Assembly: GCF_030269125.1 (NCBI RefSeq)
Contig: NZ_BSSM01000019.1
Location: forward strand, 83,965 to 147,964
DNA: 64,000 nucleotides
Direction of reading: 5' to 3'
Source: Streptomyces hygroscopicus subsp. hygroscopicus
Lineage (GTDB): Bacteria > Actinomycetota > Actinomycetes > Streptomycetales > Streptomycetaceae
Position numbers and translations under genes: made by a program. Shown piece after piece: positions 42,664-52,816 of this stretch. Every line of letters starts with the position of its first letter. The stretch's first letter is position 1. The notes beneath the pieces are model-generated. The model saw nothing but the letters and a program-made list of their open reading frames with translations. It did not search any database and was not told where the DNA came from.

Positions 42664-43293
42664 TCAGGAGGTGAAAGGACGAGCCGGCCACGGCGCGTCC
42701 GCCGGGCGCAGGGCGTCCAGACCCTCCCCGCCGCGCGCTGCCACCAGGGACAGCACCCCGACGACCAGGCAGTTGTTGTGCACGTCACCGGCGAGGACCC
42801 GGCGCACCAGCTCGTCGACCGGCACCCGCGCGTGCTCCATGTCGGTCTCCTCGTGCTCCGCCGCGAAGCGCTCGCCCTCGGCCTCGGACAGCTCACGGGC
42901 GAGGAAGACCCGTACGGCCTCGTCGCAGCCGCCGGGGGTGGTGTACACGTCGGTCAGCACCCGCCAGTCCTCGGCCTTGACGTGCGCCTCCTCGTACAGC
43001 TCGCGCTGGGCGGCGCGCAGCGGGTTCTCGCCGGGCACGTCGAGCAGTCCGGCCGGGATCTCCCACAGCTTGTGGCGCACCGGGTGGCGGTACTGGTTGA
43101 TCAGGAGCACCCGGTCCTCCTCGTCCAGGGCGAGGACGGCGACCGAGCCCGGGTGGACCTGGTAGTCGCGGTGGACCACCGAGCCGTCGGGCATCACCAC
43201 GTCGTCGGTGCGCACCGAGGTCTTGTTGCCGACGAAGGGGGTCTCCGTCGCCCGGATCTCCCACTCCTCGGGGGTGTCCTTGATCGTCGTCAT
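42664..43293 (-). CDS. NUDIX hydrolase, probable ADP-ribose pyrophosphatase
   Basis: 209 aa from the ATG at 43293 (GGAAGGA upstream). The NUDIX box is GLLDVPGE...RELYEEAHV, in the AGLLDVxGE context typical of ADP-ribose and related sugar pyrophosphatases; the final Gly of the box is His. It should split ADP-ribose to AMP and ribose 5-phosphate. It lies 83 bp from pyrG, and the pair is conserved in streptomycetes as I remember it. Confidence 0.88.
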   Translation of the reverse strand: MTTIKDTPEEWEIRATETPFVGNKTSVRTDDVVMPDGSVVHRDYQVHPGSVAVLALDEEDRVLLINQYRHPVRHKLWEIPAGLLDVPGENPLRAAQRELYEEAHVKAEDWRVLTDVYTTPGGCDEAVRVFLARELSEAEGERFAAEHEETDMEHARVPVDELVRRVLAGDVHNNCLVVGVLSLVAARGGEGLDALRPADAPWPARPFTS

Positions 43294-43376
43294 GCCCTGT
43301 CCTTCCCCATGTGCGCGCGTGGCCGGGGCACGCACCTCGCGGATGCGCGCGCCCCGGCCACCGTACAGCTCCCGGG

Positions 43377-45026
<1,650 letters not shown>

Positions 45027-45631
45027 GGCCAAGAGGGGGCTCCCGTGGTCGCTGGCTGTCGTGCGGTGCGGCTTGTACGTCCCGGATCGCTCCGAGGGTG
45101 CCGTCGCTGCGGTTCGGGGGTTTCGAGCCCACCGGTCCACGGGCTACCAGGGTATCAGCGCCCGGAGGGGATGGCTTCCGGCCACGCTCCGTGCACGTAT
45201 GCGTCGACTTTCGGCCACCTTCCGTACGTGACCGAGCACGGAGCGGCCCGTACCGGGGAGATACGACGGCACAGTCCGCCCCAAGGGCCCCAGGGGTCAG
45301 CACAGTCCCGTACGACACACACGAGCATCACCGGGAGGTCACTCGTTCGGCGCACACGGGTTGCCCGGAGCGGCACGCGGATCATCCGGGTGCGTCGTAT
45401 CCTGCTCGGACATTCACTGCCGGGCCCGGCCGGACGAGGCACACCCCCGCCTGCGTCACCCGGAACAACGAGAGCGCGGCAGTTCGTTGAGCAAAGACTG
45501 TCGTTTTGCCTCAGGGCTCGGCGGACTGCTTTGCTTCACAGCTCAACGACGCACAACAACGACCCCTTGACCGCACTAGCGACAGCCCCCTCGCGCGGGG
45601 GTGTGACGTGGCCGTTCGACTGGAGTTGCAC
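45027..45631. other. Divergent intergenic region pyrG/GH15, with inverted repeats before the GH15 gene
   Basis: About 600 bp without a gene. Near the GH15 side, GTTGAGCAAAG (45486-45496) can pair with CTTTGC (45529-45534) and GCTCAAC (45541-45547), and a CCCCC/GGGGG hairpin lies at about 45589-45604, just before the coding region. Both promoters must be here. On the pyrG side I see no clear regulatory element. Confidence 0.5.
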
Positions 45632-47434
45632 GTGGCCGGGCGCATCGAAGACTACGCACTCATCGGAGACATGCAGACCGCCGCACTGGTCTGCCGGGAC
45701 GGCACGGTCGACTGGCTGTGCCTGCCCCGCTTCGACTCGCATGCCATCTTCGCCGGCCTGCTGGGCACCGAGGAGCACGGCTTCTGGCGGCTCGGCCCGG
45801 CGCACGCGGCCGACGTCCAGCCGCCCACGGCCGCCCGCCGGAGCTACCGGGGCGACTCACTGATCCTGGAGTCGGAGTGGGACACCCCGCGCGGCACGGT
45901 CCGCGTGACCGATTTCATGCCCCCGCGCGACGGCGCGCCCCAGCTGATCCGGATCGTGGAGGGCGTCACCGGCCGGGTGCCGATGCGCTCGGCGCTGCGG
46001 ATGCGTTTCTCCTATGGCCGCGTCGTGCCCTGGGTGCACAAGCACGAGGGCCGCACGGTCGCCGTCGCCGGACCCGACTCGGTGTGGTTCGACACCGAGG
46101 CCGAGACCTACGGCAAGTCGCTGACCACCTACGCCGACTTCACGGTCGCCCCGGGTGACCGGATCGCGTTCACGATCTCCTGGGAGCCCTCGCACAAGCG
46201 GCCGCCCGCCCTGCCGGAGCCCGAGCAGTCGCTGGAGGCCACGGAGAACTTCTGGCGCGAATGGGTCGAGCAGTGCACGTACCACGGGCCGTACCGCGAG
46301 GCCGTGATCCGCTCGCTGATCACCCTCAAGGCGCTGACGTACGCCCCCACCGGCGGCATCGTCGCCGCGCCCACCACCTCGCTGCCCGAGGACATCGGGG
46401 GCGTGCGCAACTGGGACTACCGCTACACCTGGCTGCGCGACGCCGCGATCACCCTGTCCTCGCTGCTGCGCACCGGCTACCGCGAGGAGGCCCGCGCCTG
46501 GCGCGAGTGGCTGCTGCGCGCGGTCGCCGGCGATCCCGAGAACCTCCAGATCATGTACGGCATCGCCGGCGAGCGGGAGCTGGGCGAGGCGGAGCTGGAC
46601 TGGTTGCCGGGCTACGAGGACTCGGCCCCGGTCCGGGTCGGCAACGGCGCGGCCCACCAGCTCCAGCTGGACGTGTACGGCGAGGTCACCGAGGCCCTGC
46701 ACCTGGCCCACATGACGGGCCTGGCCCGCAACGACTACGCGTCCCTGCTCCAGCTGAAGCTGATCCGCTACCTCGAGGACCACTGGCAGGAGCCGGACGA
46801 GGGCATCTGGGAGGTGCGCGGCCCGCGCCGGCACTTCGTGCACTCCAAGGTGATGGCCTGGGTGGCGGTGGACCGCACCATCAAGCTGATCGAGTCCGGC
46901 GACGCGGACGGCCCGCTGGAGCGCTGGCGCGAACTGCGCGACGACATCCACCGGGACGTGTGCGAGAAGGGCTACGACAAGGAGCGCAACACCTTCACCC
47001 AGTCCTACGGCTCCCAGGAGCTGGACGCCTCCCTGCTGCTGATCCCGCAGATGGGCTTCCTGCCGCCGGACGACAAGCGCGTCATCGGCACCATCGAGGC
47101 GATCCAGCGCGAGCTGTCGACCTCCGACGGCTTCATCCTGCGCTACCCCACGGAGGGCCAGGCCGAGGGCGTCGACGGTCTGCCGGGCGACGAGGGCGCG
47201 TTCCTCGCGTGCTCGTTCTGGATGGCCGACGACCTCGCGATGATCGGCCGCGTCGACGAGGCCCGCAAGCTCTTCGAGAAACTCCTCGCCCTGCGCAACG
47301 ACCTCGGACTGCTGGCGGAGGAGTGGGACCCGCGACGCAAGCGGCAGGTCGGCAACTTCCCGCAGGCGTTCAGCCATGTGCCGCTGATCGACACGGCGCT
47401 GCGGCTCACGGCTTCGGGCGCGTACGGCGGCTAG
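45632..47434 (+). CDS. Glycoside hydrolase family 15 protein (trehalase/glucoamylase-like)
   Basis: 600 aa from a GTG at 45632 (GGAG six bases upstream): VAGRIEDYALIGDMQTAALVCRDG split as in the family. The N-terminal beta-sandwich domain leads to an (alpha/alpha)6 barrel. RNWDYRYTWLRDAA holds substrate-binding residues, and the general acid/base Glu lies in LLAEEWDPRRKRQVGNFPQAFSH. Actinobacterial GH15 proteins of this type hydrolyse trehalose or alpha-glucans. No signal peptide, so intracellular. Start alternatives upstream (45608) are less supported. Confidence 0.88.
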   Translation: MAGRIEDYALIGDMQTAALVCRDGTVDWLCLPRFDSHAIFAGLLGTEEHGFWRLGPAHAADVQPPTAARRSYRGDSLILESEWDTPRGTVRVTDFMPPRDGAPQLIRIVEGVTGRVPMRSALRMRFSYGRVVPWVHKHEGRTVAVAGPDSVWFDTEAETYGKSLTTYADFTVAPGDRIAFTISWEPSHKRPPALPEPEQSLEATENFWREWVEQCTYHGPYREAVIRSLITLKALTYAPTGGIVAAPTTSLPEDIGGVRNWDYRYTWLRDAAITLSSLLRTGYREEARAWREWLLRAVAGDPENLQIMYGIAGERELGEAELDWLPGYEDSAPVRVGNGAAHQLQLDVYGEVTEALHLAHMTGLARNDYASLLQLKLIRYLEDHWQEPDEGIWEVRGPRRHFVHSKVMAWVAVDRTIKLIESGDADGPLERWRELRDDIHRDVCEKGYDKERNTFTQSYGSQELDASLLLIPQMGFLPPDDKRVIGTIEAIQRELSTSDGFILRYPTEGQAEGVDGLPGDEGAFLACSFWMADDLAMIGRVDEARKLFEKLLALRNDLGLLAEEWDPRRKRQVGNFPQAFSHVPLIDTALRLTASGAYGG

Positions 47435-47461
47435 GCACTCTAGGCTGAAAGCGCACGAATC

Positions 47462-47479
47462 CCCCCTTTCGGAAGGGGG
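47462..47479 (+). promoter_or_regulatory. Hairpin containing the ribosome site of the BBE flavoprotein gene
   Basis: CCCCCTT (47462-47468) pairs with AAGGGGG (47473-47479) over a TCGG loop; the right arm includes the Shine-Dalgarno of the ATG at 47485. It may damp translation or end the GH15 transcript. Confidence 0.5.
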
Positions 47480-47484
47480 CTGCC

Positions 47485-48867
47485 ATGGCGTCCCGTTCCA
47501 AGGCCCGCACCGCCCTCGCCGCCCTCCGCGACGATCTCGTCGGCGACGTCCTCGCCCCGGAGGACCCCGGCTACGACGGCGCCCGTGCCGTCTTCAACGG
47601 GATGATCGACCGGCGACCGGCCGTGATCGCGCGGTGTGCCGGCGCGGCCGACGTCGTGCGGTCGGTGTGGTGTGCGCGGGAGCTGGATCTGCCGGTCGCG
47701 GTGCGCGGCGGCGGGCACAGCGTGGCGGGCTCCGCGCTCGGTGACGGCGCGCTGGTGGTGGACCTGCGGCGGATGCGGGGGGTCACGGTCGATCCGGCCG
47801 CGGAGGCGGTCCGGGTCGAGGGCGGGGCCACGATGAGCGAGCTGGACCGGGCGACACAGCCGTACGGGCTGGCCACGACCGGGGGCCGGGCGTCGACCAC
47901 GGGGGTCGGCGGTTTCGTCCTGGGCGGGGGCACCGGCTGGCTGGACCGCGCGTTCGGGCTGGCCGTGGACAACCTCGTCGCCGTGGAGCTGGTGACCGCG
48001 GACGCCGAGCGGGTGCACGCGAGCGCCGACGAGAACCCGGAGCTGTTCTGGGCGCTGCACGGCGGGGGCGGCAACTTCGGCGTCGCCACCGCGCTCACCC
48101 TGGAGCTGCACGAACTTCCGCTGTTCTGCGTGGCGTTGACGCTGTGCCTGCCGGAGTCGGGGCCGGCGGTGGTCCGCGCCTTCCGGGAGATCCTGCGCAC
48201 CGGCCCGGACGCGGTGGGCGGAGCGGTGCTGTACGCCACCGGCCCGCCGGCGGACTTCGTACCGCCCCCGCTGGTGGGCCGGCCGCTGTGCCTGGCGCTG
48301 CTGACGTACGCGGGCGGCGAGGAGGAGCTGCGCGAGCTGGCCGAGCCGCTGCTGGCGCTGCCGCACGAGGCACAGGTCGTGGGCGCGCGGCCGTACACCG
48401 AGGTGCAGCGCATGCTCGACGCCCCGGCGGGACTGCGGAACCACTGGTCCGCGGAGTACCTCGGCGATCTGCCGGACGACGCGGTGGACGTCTTCTGCGA
48501 CCTCGGGCAAGGGGTGCCGACCCCGACCCCCACCCAGCACGTGCTGCTCCCGCAGGGCGGGGCCGTCGCGAAGGGCCCGCACGCGTACCCGGTGCCGTAC
48601 CGGGACGCACCCTGGGCGGTGCACCCGTTCGGCATCTGGGCGGATGCGGCGGACGACGAGCGGTGCGTCGGCTGGGTGCGAGAGGTGTGCGCGGCCGTAC
48701 GGCCCTGGAGCACGGGGGACGTCTATCTGAACTTCATCGGCGACGAGGGCCCCGAGCGGGTCCGGGCGGGCCTGGGCGAGGGGAACACCCTGCGCCTGGA
48801 GAAGGTGAAGCGGCGGTACGACCCCGACAACGTCTTCCGCTTCAACCACAACATCAGGCCGGTCTAG
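47485..48867 (+). CDS. FAD-binding (BBE-type, PP-loop) oxidoreductase
   Basis: 460 aa. The FAD domain shows VAVRGGGHSVAGSALGDGALVVDL; the His in GGGHS is the usual covalent FAD ligand. In the second site the family's Cys is absent (GGRASTTGVGGFVLGGGTGWL), so attachment would be single. The C-terminal BBE segment (VYLNFIGDEGPERV to FRFNHNI) is present. Such enzymes oxidise sugars or secondary metabolites. Substrate unknown. ATG with GGAAGGGGG upstream inside a hairpin. Confidence 0.88.
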   Translation: MASRSKARTALAALRDDLVGDVLAPEDPGYDGARAVFNGMIDRRPAVIARCAGAADVVRSVWCARELDLPVAVRGGGHSVAGSALGDGALVVDLRRMRGVTVDPAAEAVRVEGGATMSELDRATQPYGLATTGGRASTTGVGGFVLGGGTGWLDRAFGLAVDNLVAVELVTADAERVHASADENPELFWALHGGGGNFGVATALTLELHELPLFCVALTLCLPESGPAVVRAFREILRTGPDAVGGAVLYATGPPADFVPPPLVGRPLCLALLTYAGGEEELRELAEPLLALPHEAQVVGARPYTEVQRMLDAPAGLRNHWSAEYLGDLPDDAVDVFCDLGQGVPTPTPTQHVLLPQGGAVAKGPHAYPVPYRDAPWAVHPFGIWADAADDERCVGWVREVCAAVRPWSTGDVYLNFIGDEGPERVRAGLGEGNTLRLEKVKRRYDPDNVFRFNHNIRPV

Positions 48868-48880
48868 CCCCGGCGCCGGT

Positions 48881-48906
48881 CCGGTCCGGCCACGAGATCG
48901 GACCGG
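48881..48906 (+). terminator. Hairpin after the BBE flavoprotein gene
   Basis: CCGGTCCG (48881-48888) pairs with CGGACCGG (48899-48906) over a 10-base loop, 14 bp after the stop. Confidence 0.5.
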
Positions 48907-48955
48907 TCCCGCCAGGAGATGTTCTTCGGGCGTTCTCGCAGGTAGCGTCCGCTTC

Positions 48956-50638
48956 ATGGACAGCGGTACGGACAGCAGACCCGACACCCAGGGCGCGGGC
49001 ATCACCGTTCAGCGGGCACTGGAGCTGCCCGGACTGCGCAGTGGACTGCCGGAGATCGTCGCGGGCGCGGACCGGCTCAGCCGTACCGTGCGCTGGGTGC
49101 ACGCGGGCGAGGTGCCGAACATCGCCTCGCTGCTCAAGGGCGGCGAGCTGCTGCTGACCACGGGCTACGGGCTCGGCACCCGGCCGGCCGAGCAGCGGGC
49201 GTTCGTGCGCACGCTGGCCGAGCGCGGGATCGCCGCGCTGGTGGTGGAGCTGGGCCCGCGCTTCAGCCGGCTGCCGGCCGCACTGGTGGACACCGCGCGG
49301 GCGGCCGACCTGCCGCTGGTGCAGCTGCACCGCGAGGTGCCGTTCGTGGCGGTCACCGAGGAGATCCACACCGAGATCGTCAACGGCCACTACGCGCTGC
49401 TCCAGCGGGCCGAAGAGGTGCACCGGCGCTGTACCGAGGCGCTGCTGGGCGGCGGCGGGGTGCCGCATGTGCTGGGCATCCTGGCCGGCTTCAGCGGCAA
49501 CCCGGTGTTCCTGGAGACCGCCGACGGCCGGCTGCTGTACGCGGCCGGCGAGGGGCCCGAGGGCGCGGACCCGCTCCAGGTGTGGGAGGGGCTGCGCGGC
49601 CCGCACAAGAACGCGCCGCCGCCCGCCGGTTCGGTCCTGGTGGACGTACCGGGCGGCGGTCCCGGTACGGCGGGTTCGGTGCGCGCCCGGCTGGTGCTGC
49701 TGCCGGTGCGCTCCGCGCTGGCGCCGGTGCACCGGATCGCCGCGGAGCGGGCCGCGGGCATCCTGGCCGTGGTACTGATGCAGGCCCGGCAGGAGGAGGA
49801 GCTGGCGGCGCGCGGGCGCGGCGACTTCCTCACCGATCTCGCGGAGGGCCGTATCTCCGCGCAGGACGCGCCCGCCCAGGCCCGGGTCCTCGGCTTCAAG
49901 CCCGGCGGCAGCCCGCTGCTGCCGGTGGTGATGCGGGTCGGCGATCCCCCCTCCCCCGCCGGGGGCACCGCCCGCACGGGCGAGGCCGAGCGCGGGGGCG
50001 GCTGGGCGGTTCTCGCCCGCGCGGTCTCCGAGGAGCTGGCCGCCGTGGGCGTGCCGGTGCTGCTGGGCGTACGGCCGGTGGAGGGCCGGGTGCTGGTGCT
50101 GCTCGGGCTGCGCTCGGAGTCGGAGCGCGCGACGGTCGCGGACCGGGTGGCGGCGGCGCTGCGGGCGGGGGTGGAGCGCGCCGGGATGCGGCGGCCCGGC
50201 ACCTCGCCGCCCGTGGTGGTCGTCGGCATGGCGGGCGGCTGGGCGGCGGCCTCGGCGGGACTGCGGCACGCGGCGGAGACGGCGGCGGCCGCGCAGGGGC
50301 TGACCGACCGTCCCTGGCACGACGCCCGCCGCCTCGACATCGACCTGTTGCTGTGGCGGCTGCGCGACCACCCGGACCTCGCGGCCTTCGTGGACCGGGC
50401 GATCGGCCCGCTGCGCGACCACGACCGACGTTCCAAGCCGCCGCTGCTGCCCACCCTGGAGACGTATCTCGCGCACGCGGGCCGCAAGGCCGAGACCGCC
50501 CGTGAACTCCACCTGAACCGGCAGACGTTGTACAACCGTCTCGCCCGCATCGGCGAGTTGCTGGGCACCGACCTCGACGACCCGCAGACCGTCCTGGCCC
50601 TGGGCCTCGCGCTGCGGGCCCGGCGCCACGTGCCCTAG
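48956..50638 (+). CDS. PucR-family transcriptional regulator
   Basis: 560 aa. An N-terminal PucR/purine-catabolism domain (ITVQRALELPGLRSGLPEIVAG, then VRWVHAGEVPNIASLLKGGELLLTTGYGLG) is followed by a GGDEF-like central region. The C-terminal PucR-type helix-turn-helix is TLETYLAHAGRKAETARELHLNRQTLYNRLARIGELLG in parts. Members control purine, amino-acid or polyamine use. No adjacent operon points to its target; the genes on either side belong to other functions. The start has only a weak ribosome site. Confidence 0.9.
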   Translation: MDSGTDSRPDTQGAGITVQRALELPGLRSGLPEIVAGADRLSRTVRWVHAGEVPNIASLLKGGELLLTTGYGLGTRPAEQRAFVRTLAERGIAALVVELGPRFSRLPAALVDTARAADLPLVQLHREVPFVAVTEEIHTEIVNGHYALLQRAEEVHRRCTEALLGGGGVPHVLGILAGFSGNPVFLETADGRLLYAAGEGPEGADPLQVWEGLRGPHKNAPPPAGSVLVDVPGGGPGTAGSVRARLVLLPVRSALAPVHRIAAERAAGILAVVLMQARQEEELAARGRGDFLTDLAEGRISAQDAPAQARVLGFKPGGSPLLPVVMRVGDPPSPAGGTARTGEAERGGGWAVLARAVSEELAAVGVPVLLGVRPVEGRVLVLLGLRSESERATVADRVAAALRAGVERAGMRRPGTSPPVVVVGMAGGWAAASAGLRHAAETAAAAQGLTDRPWHDARRLDIDLLLWRLRDHPDLAAFVDRAIGPLRDHDRRSKPPLLPTLETYLAHAGRKAETARELHLNRQTLYNRLARIGELLGTDLDDPQTVLALGLALRARRHVP

Positions 50639-50649
50639 CCCGTTTCCGT

Positions 50650-51780
50650 TCAGAGAATCATCGGCTGGGTCAACTCGTCGTACACGCTGAGTACTTGGGC
50701 CACCGTCTCGTCCTCGGTCGGCCACCCGGCGGCCTGCCGCGCGCCCCGTTCCCGCAGCAGATCCCGGCGGGAGGGGTCGACGAGCAGGCGCCCGACGGTG
50801 TCGGCGAGGGCGGACGGGTCGCCGTACGGGACGAGTTCGGCGGCGTCGCCCACGAGGTGGGGAATGCCGCCGACGCGGGTGGCGACCAGGGGGACGCCGG
50901 CGTGCAGCGCCTCCTGGGCCAGGACGGACCGGGACTCCCAGCGGCTGGTGAGCAGGGCCAGGTCGGCGGCGGCGAGCAGTTCGGGGAGGTCCTCGCGGTG
51001 GCCGAGGAGCCGTACCGGGAGCCGCTCGGTCTCGATGCGCCGCTGGAGCAGCGGTCGCAGCGGGCCCTCCCCCGCGACGACGACCAGCGGCGCGGGGTCG
51101 AGGTCCCGCCAGGCGCGGGCCGCGTCCAGCAGGGTCTCGTGGCCGCGGTGCCGGTCGAGGGGGCCCGCGGCGAGGAGCAGCGGGCGTTCCGTGGCGCCGA
51201 GTTCCGCGCGGGCCTTGGGCCGCAGCCGGTCGGGGTCGTCCGGAGCGGTCGGGGGCCGGCGGGGCAGGGTCACGGCGGCGAGCCGGGCGTCCCGGGCGCC
51301 GGTGCGGCGGGCACGGTCGACCAGGTCCGGGCTGGTGCCGAGGACCACGGTCGCGGCGCGGGCCACGCGCCGCTCCAGCAGGCGCATCAGGTGGGCCCGC
51401 GCGCCCTCGGCGTACGCCCGGTTGTGCCAGGTGACGACCAGTGGGGTGGTGCGCCCGCCGAGCGCGAGGACGGCCCGGAAGGAGGCGTGCAGGCCGTGCG
51501 CGTGCACCAGGTCGGCGTCGGCGCAGACGGCCCGGAGCGCCGCCACCGAGGCGGGGTCGCTGCTGCGCGGCACGTGCACATGTCCGGCGCCGGTGCCGGC
51601 GAAGTCGTAGGCGCGGTCGGCCTCGACGGGGGCGCACACCGTGACCCGCACGCCCCGGGCGACCAGTCCCGCGGACAGGGAGCGCACATGCGCGCTCCCG
51701 CCGGCGTTGCCCCCGCCCAGCACCTGCACGGTGCGCAGCGGCGGCCGGCCGTGCGGTGCGTTGCTGCTCAGGGGGCTCAC
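50650..51780 (-). CDS. Family 4 glycosyltransferase
   Basis: 376 aa from a GTG at 51780 (AGGAG nine bases upstream). GT-B fold: an N-terminal GGGNAGGSAHVRSLSAGLVARG glycine loop and the C-terminal donor site with TSRWESRSVLAQEALHAGVPLVATRVGG, the EX7E motif of GT4. It transfers an activated sugar to an unknown acceptor. Downstream of the MraY-like membrane gene on the same strand, with 270 bp between (51781-52050). Confidence 0.87.
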   Translation of the reverse strand: MSPLSSNAPHGRPPLRTVQVLGGGNAGGSAHVRSLSAGLVARGVRVTVCAPVEADRAYDFAGTGAGHVHVPRSSDPASVAALRAVCADADLVHAHGLHASFRAVLALGGRTTPLVVTWHNRAYAEGARAHLMRLLERRVARAATVVLGTSPDLVDRARRTGARDARLAAVTLPRRPPTAPDDPDRLRPKARAELGATERPLLLAAGPLDRHRGHETLLDAARAWRDLDPAPLVVVAGEGPLRPLLQRRIETERLPVRLLGHREDLPELLAAADLALLTSRWESRSVLAQEALHAGVPLVATRVGGIPHLVGDAAELVPYGDPSALADTVGRLLVDPSRRDLLRERGARQAAGWPTEDETVAQVLSVYDELTQPMIL

Positions 51781-52050
51781 GAGGCCGGGCTCCTGGTTCG
51801 GCGTGGGGCTGTCACGAGGCGACGTACAGAAGGTAGCGGGCGCACAGGGGCGGTGGGACGTGCCCCGCGCGCCTCCCGCGCGGCCGGTGTCCCCGTCCAG
51901 CATGCCAGCAGGCGGGGCCGTCGGGGGAATACCGGGCGGGCGCACGGGGCGGCGGGCCGGGGCAATGCGCCGGAGCACATCACCCACACGGGTGAATGAG
52001 GTCGGACCCGGGGTGACCGAACCTCCGGTGCGTCCCCCGAGGTCAGACGG

Positions 52051-52797
52051 TCACAGCGCCCGCGCCCACAGAGTGATCCGGTCCCCGTATACGGCGGCGG
52101 CCACGACAGCGACGGCGTGCGCGAGCAGCCCCGTGCGCCCGTTGCCCGCCACCACGGCCGCCCCCAGCGCGGCGCCGAGCGCGTGCGCCCCCGTGTCCCC
52201 GAGCATCGTCCGCTCGCCGGCGTCCTCGCGCAGCACGGCCGCCGCGCCGCCCATCGCGACGGCGGCCAGCTCCCCGCCGGCCCCATGGCGCGGCAGTCCC
52301 GGCGCGCCGAGCGCGAGGACCGCGCCGAGCGCCCGTCCCGGTCGTACGTCGACCAGGTTCACGAAGTGCGCCGCCCCCGCGACGACGACTCCGGCGAGCA
52401 GTCTGTCCAGCGGCCGCTCCTTCAGCAGCGCGCCCGCCACGAGGCCGGCCGCGGAGATACCGAACAACTTGACCGCTCCGCTGGTGACTTCGCCGTCGCG
52501 CAGGGCGCCGAGGTGGGCGCGCAGGCCGCGGCGGTGGTCGCCGGCCGCGTCGTCGTACGCCCCGCACGCCCCCGCCGCCAGCACGGCGAGCCCGGCCCCG
52601 GGGTGCACCCGCGCGGCGGCGACGGCCGTACCGACCGCCACCGCGGGACCGGCGTACAGCTCGACGGCCCGGCCCGCGTGGTTCTTCCGTTCCCAACGCG
52701 CCGGACCCCCGGGCGCCTTGGCGCGCAGCAGGGCGTAGCCGGCCCGGGTGAGCGCGGCGGACAGCAGGAAGGAGCGGGACTTTCGGGTGCCGGTCAT
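52051..52797 (-). CDS. MraY/WecA-like membrane protein
   Basis: 248 aa. Hydrophobic, five or six segments. It keeps scattered motifs of phospho-sugar transferases: ERKNHAGRAVEL, CGAYDDAAGD, RAHLGALRDGEVTSGAVKL and VNLVDVRPGRALG, then MLGDTGAHALGAALG. The Asp-Asp pair and the DNLxD-like segment are modified, and it is shorter than MraY, so activity is uncertain. ATG at 52797, 19 bp after recN. It probably makes or handles a lipid-linked sugar. Confidence 0.75.
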   Translation of the reverse strand: MTGTRKSRSFLLSAALTRAGYALLRAKAPGGPARWERKNHAGRAVELYAGPAVAVGTAVAAARVHPGAGLAVLAAGACGAYDDAAGDHRRGLRAHLGALRDGEVTSGAVKLFGISAAGLVAGALLKERPLDRLLAGVVVAGAAHFVNLVDVRPGRALGAVLALGAPGLPRHGAGGELAAVAMGGAAAVLREDAGERTMLGDTGAHALGAALGAAVVAGNGRTGLLAHAVAVVAAAVYGDRITLWARAL

Positions 52798-52816
52798 CCC
52801 GACACCCTAAGTCCCG

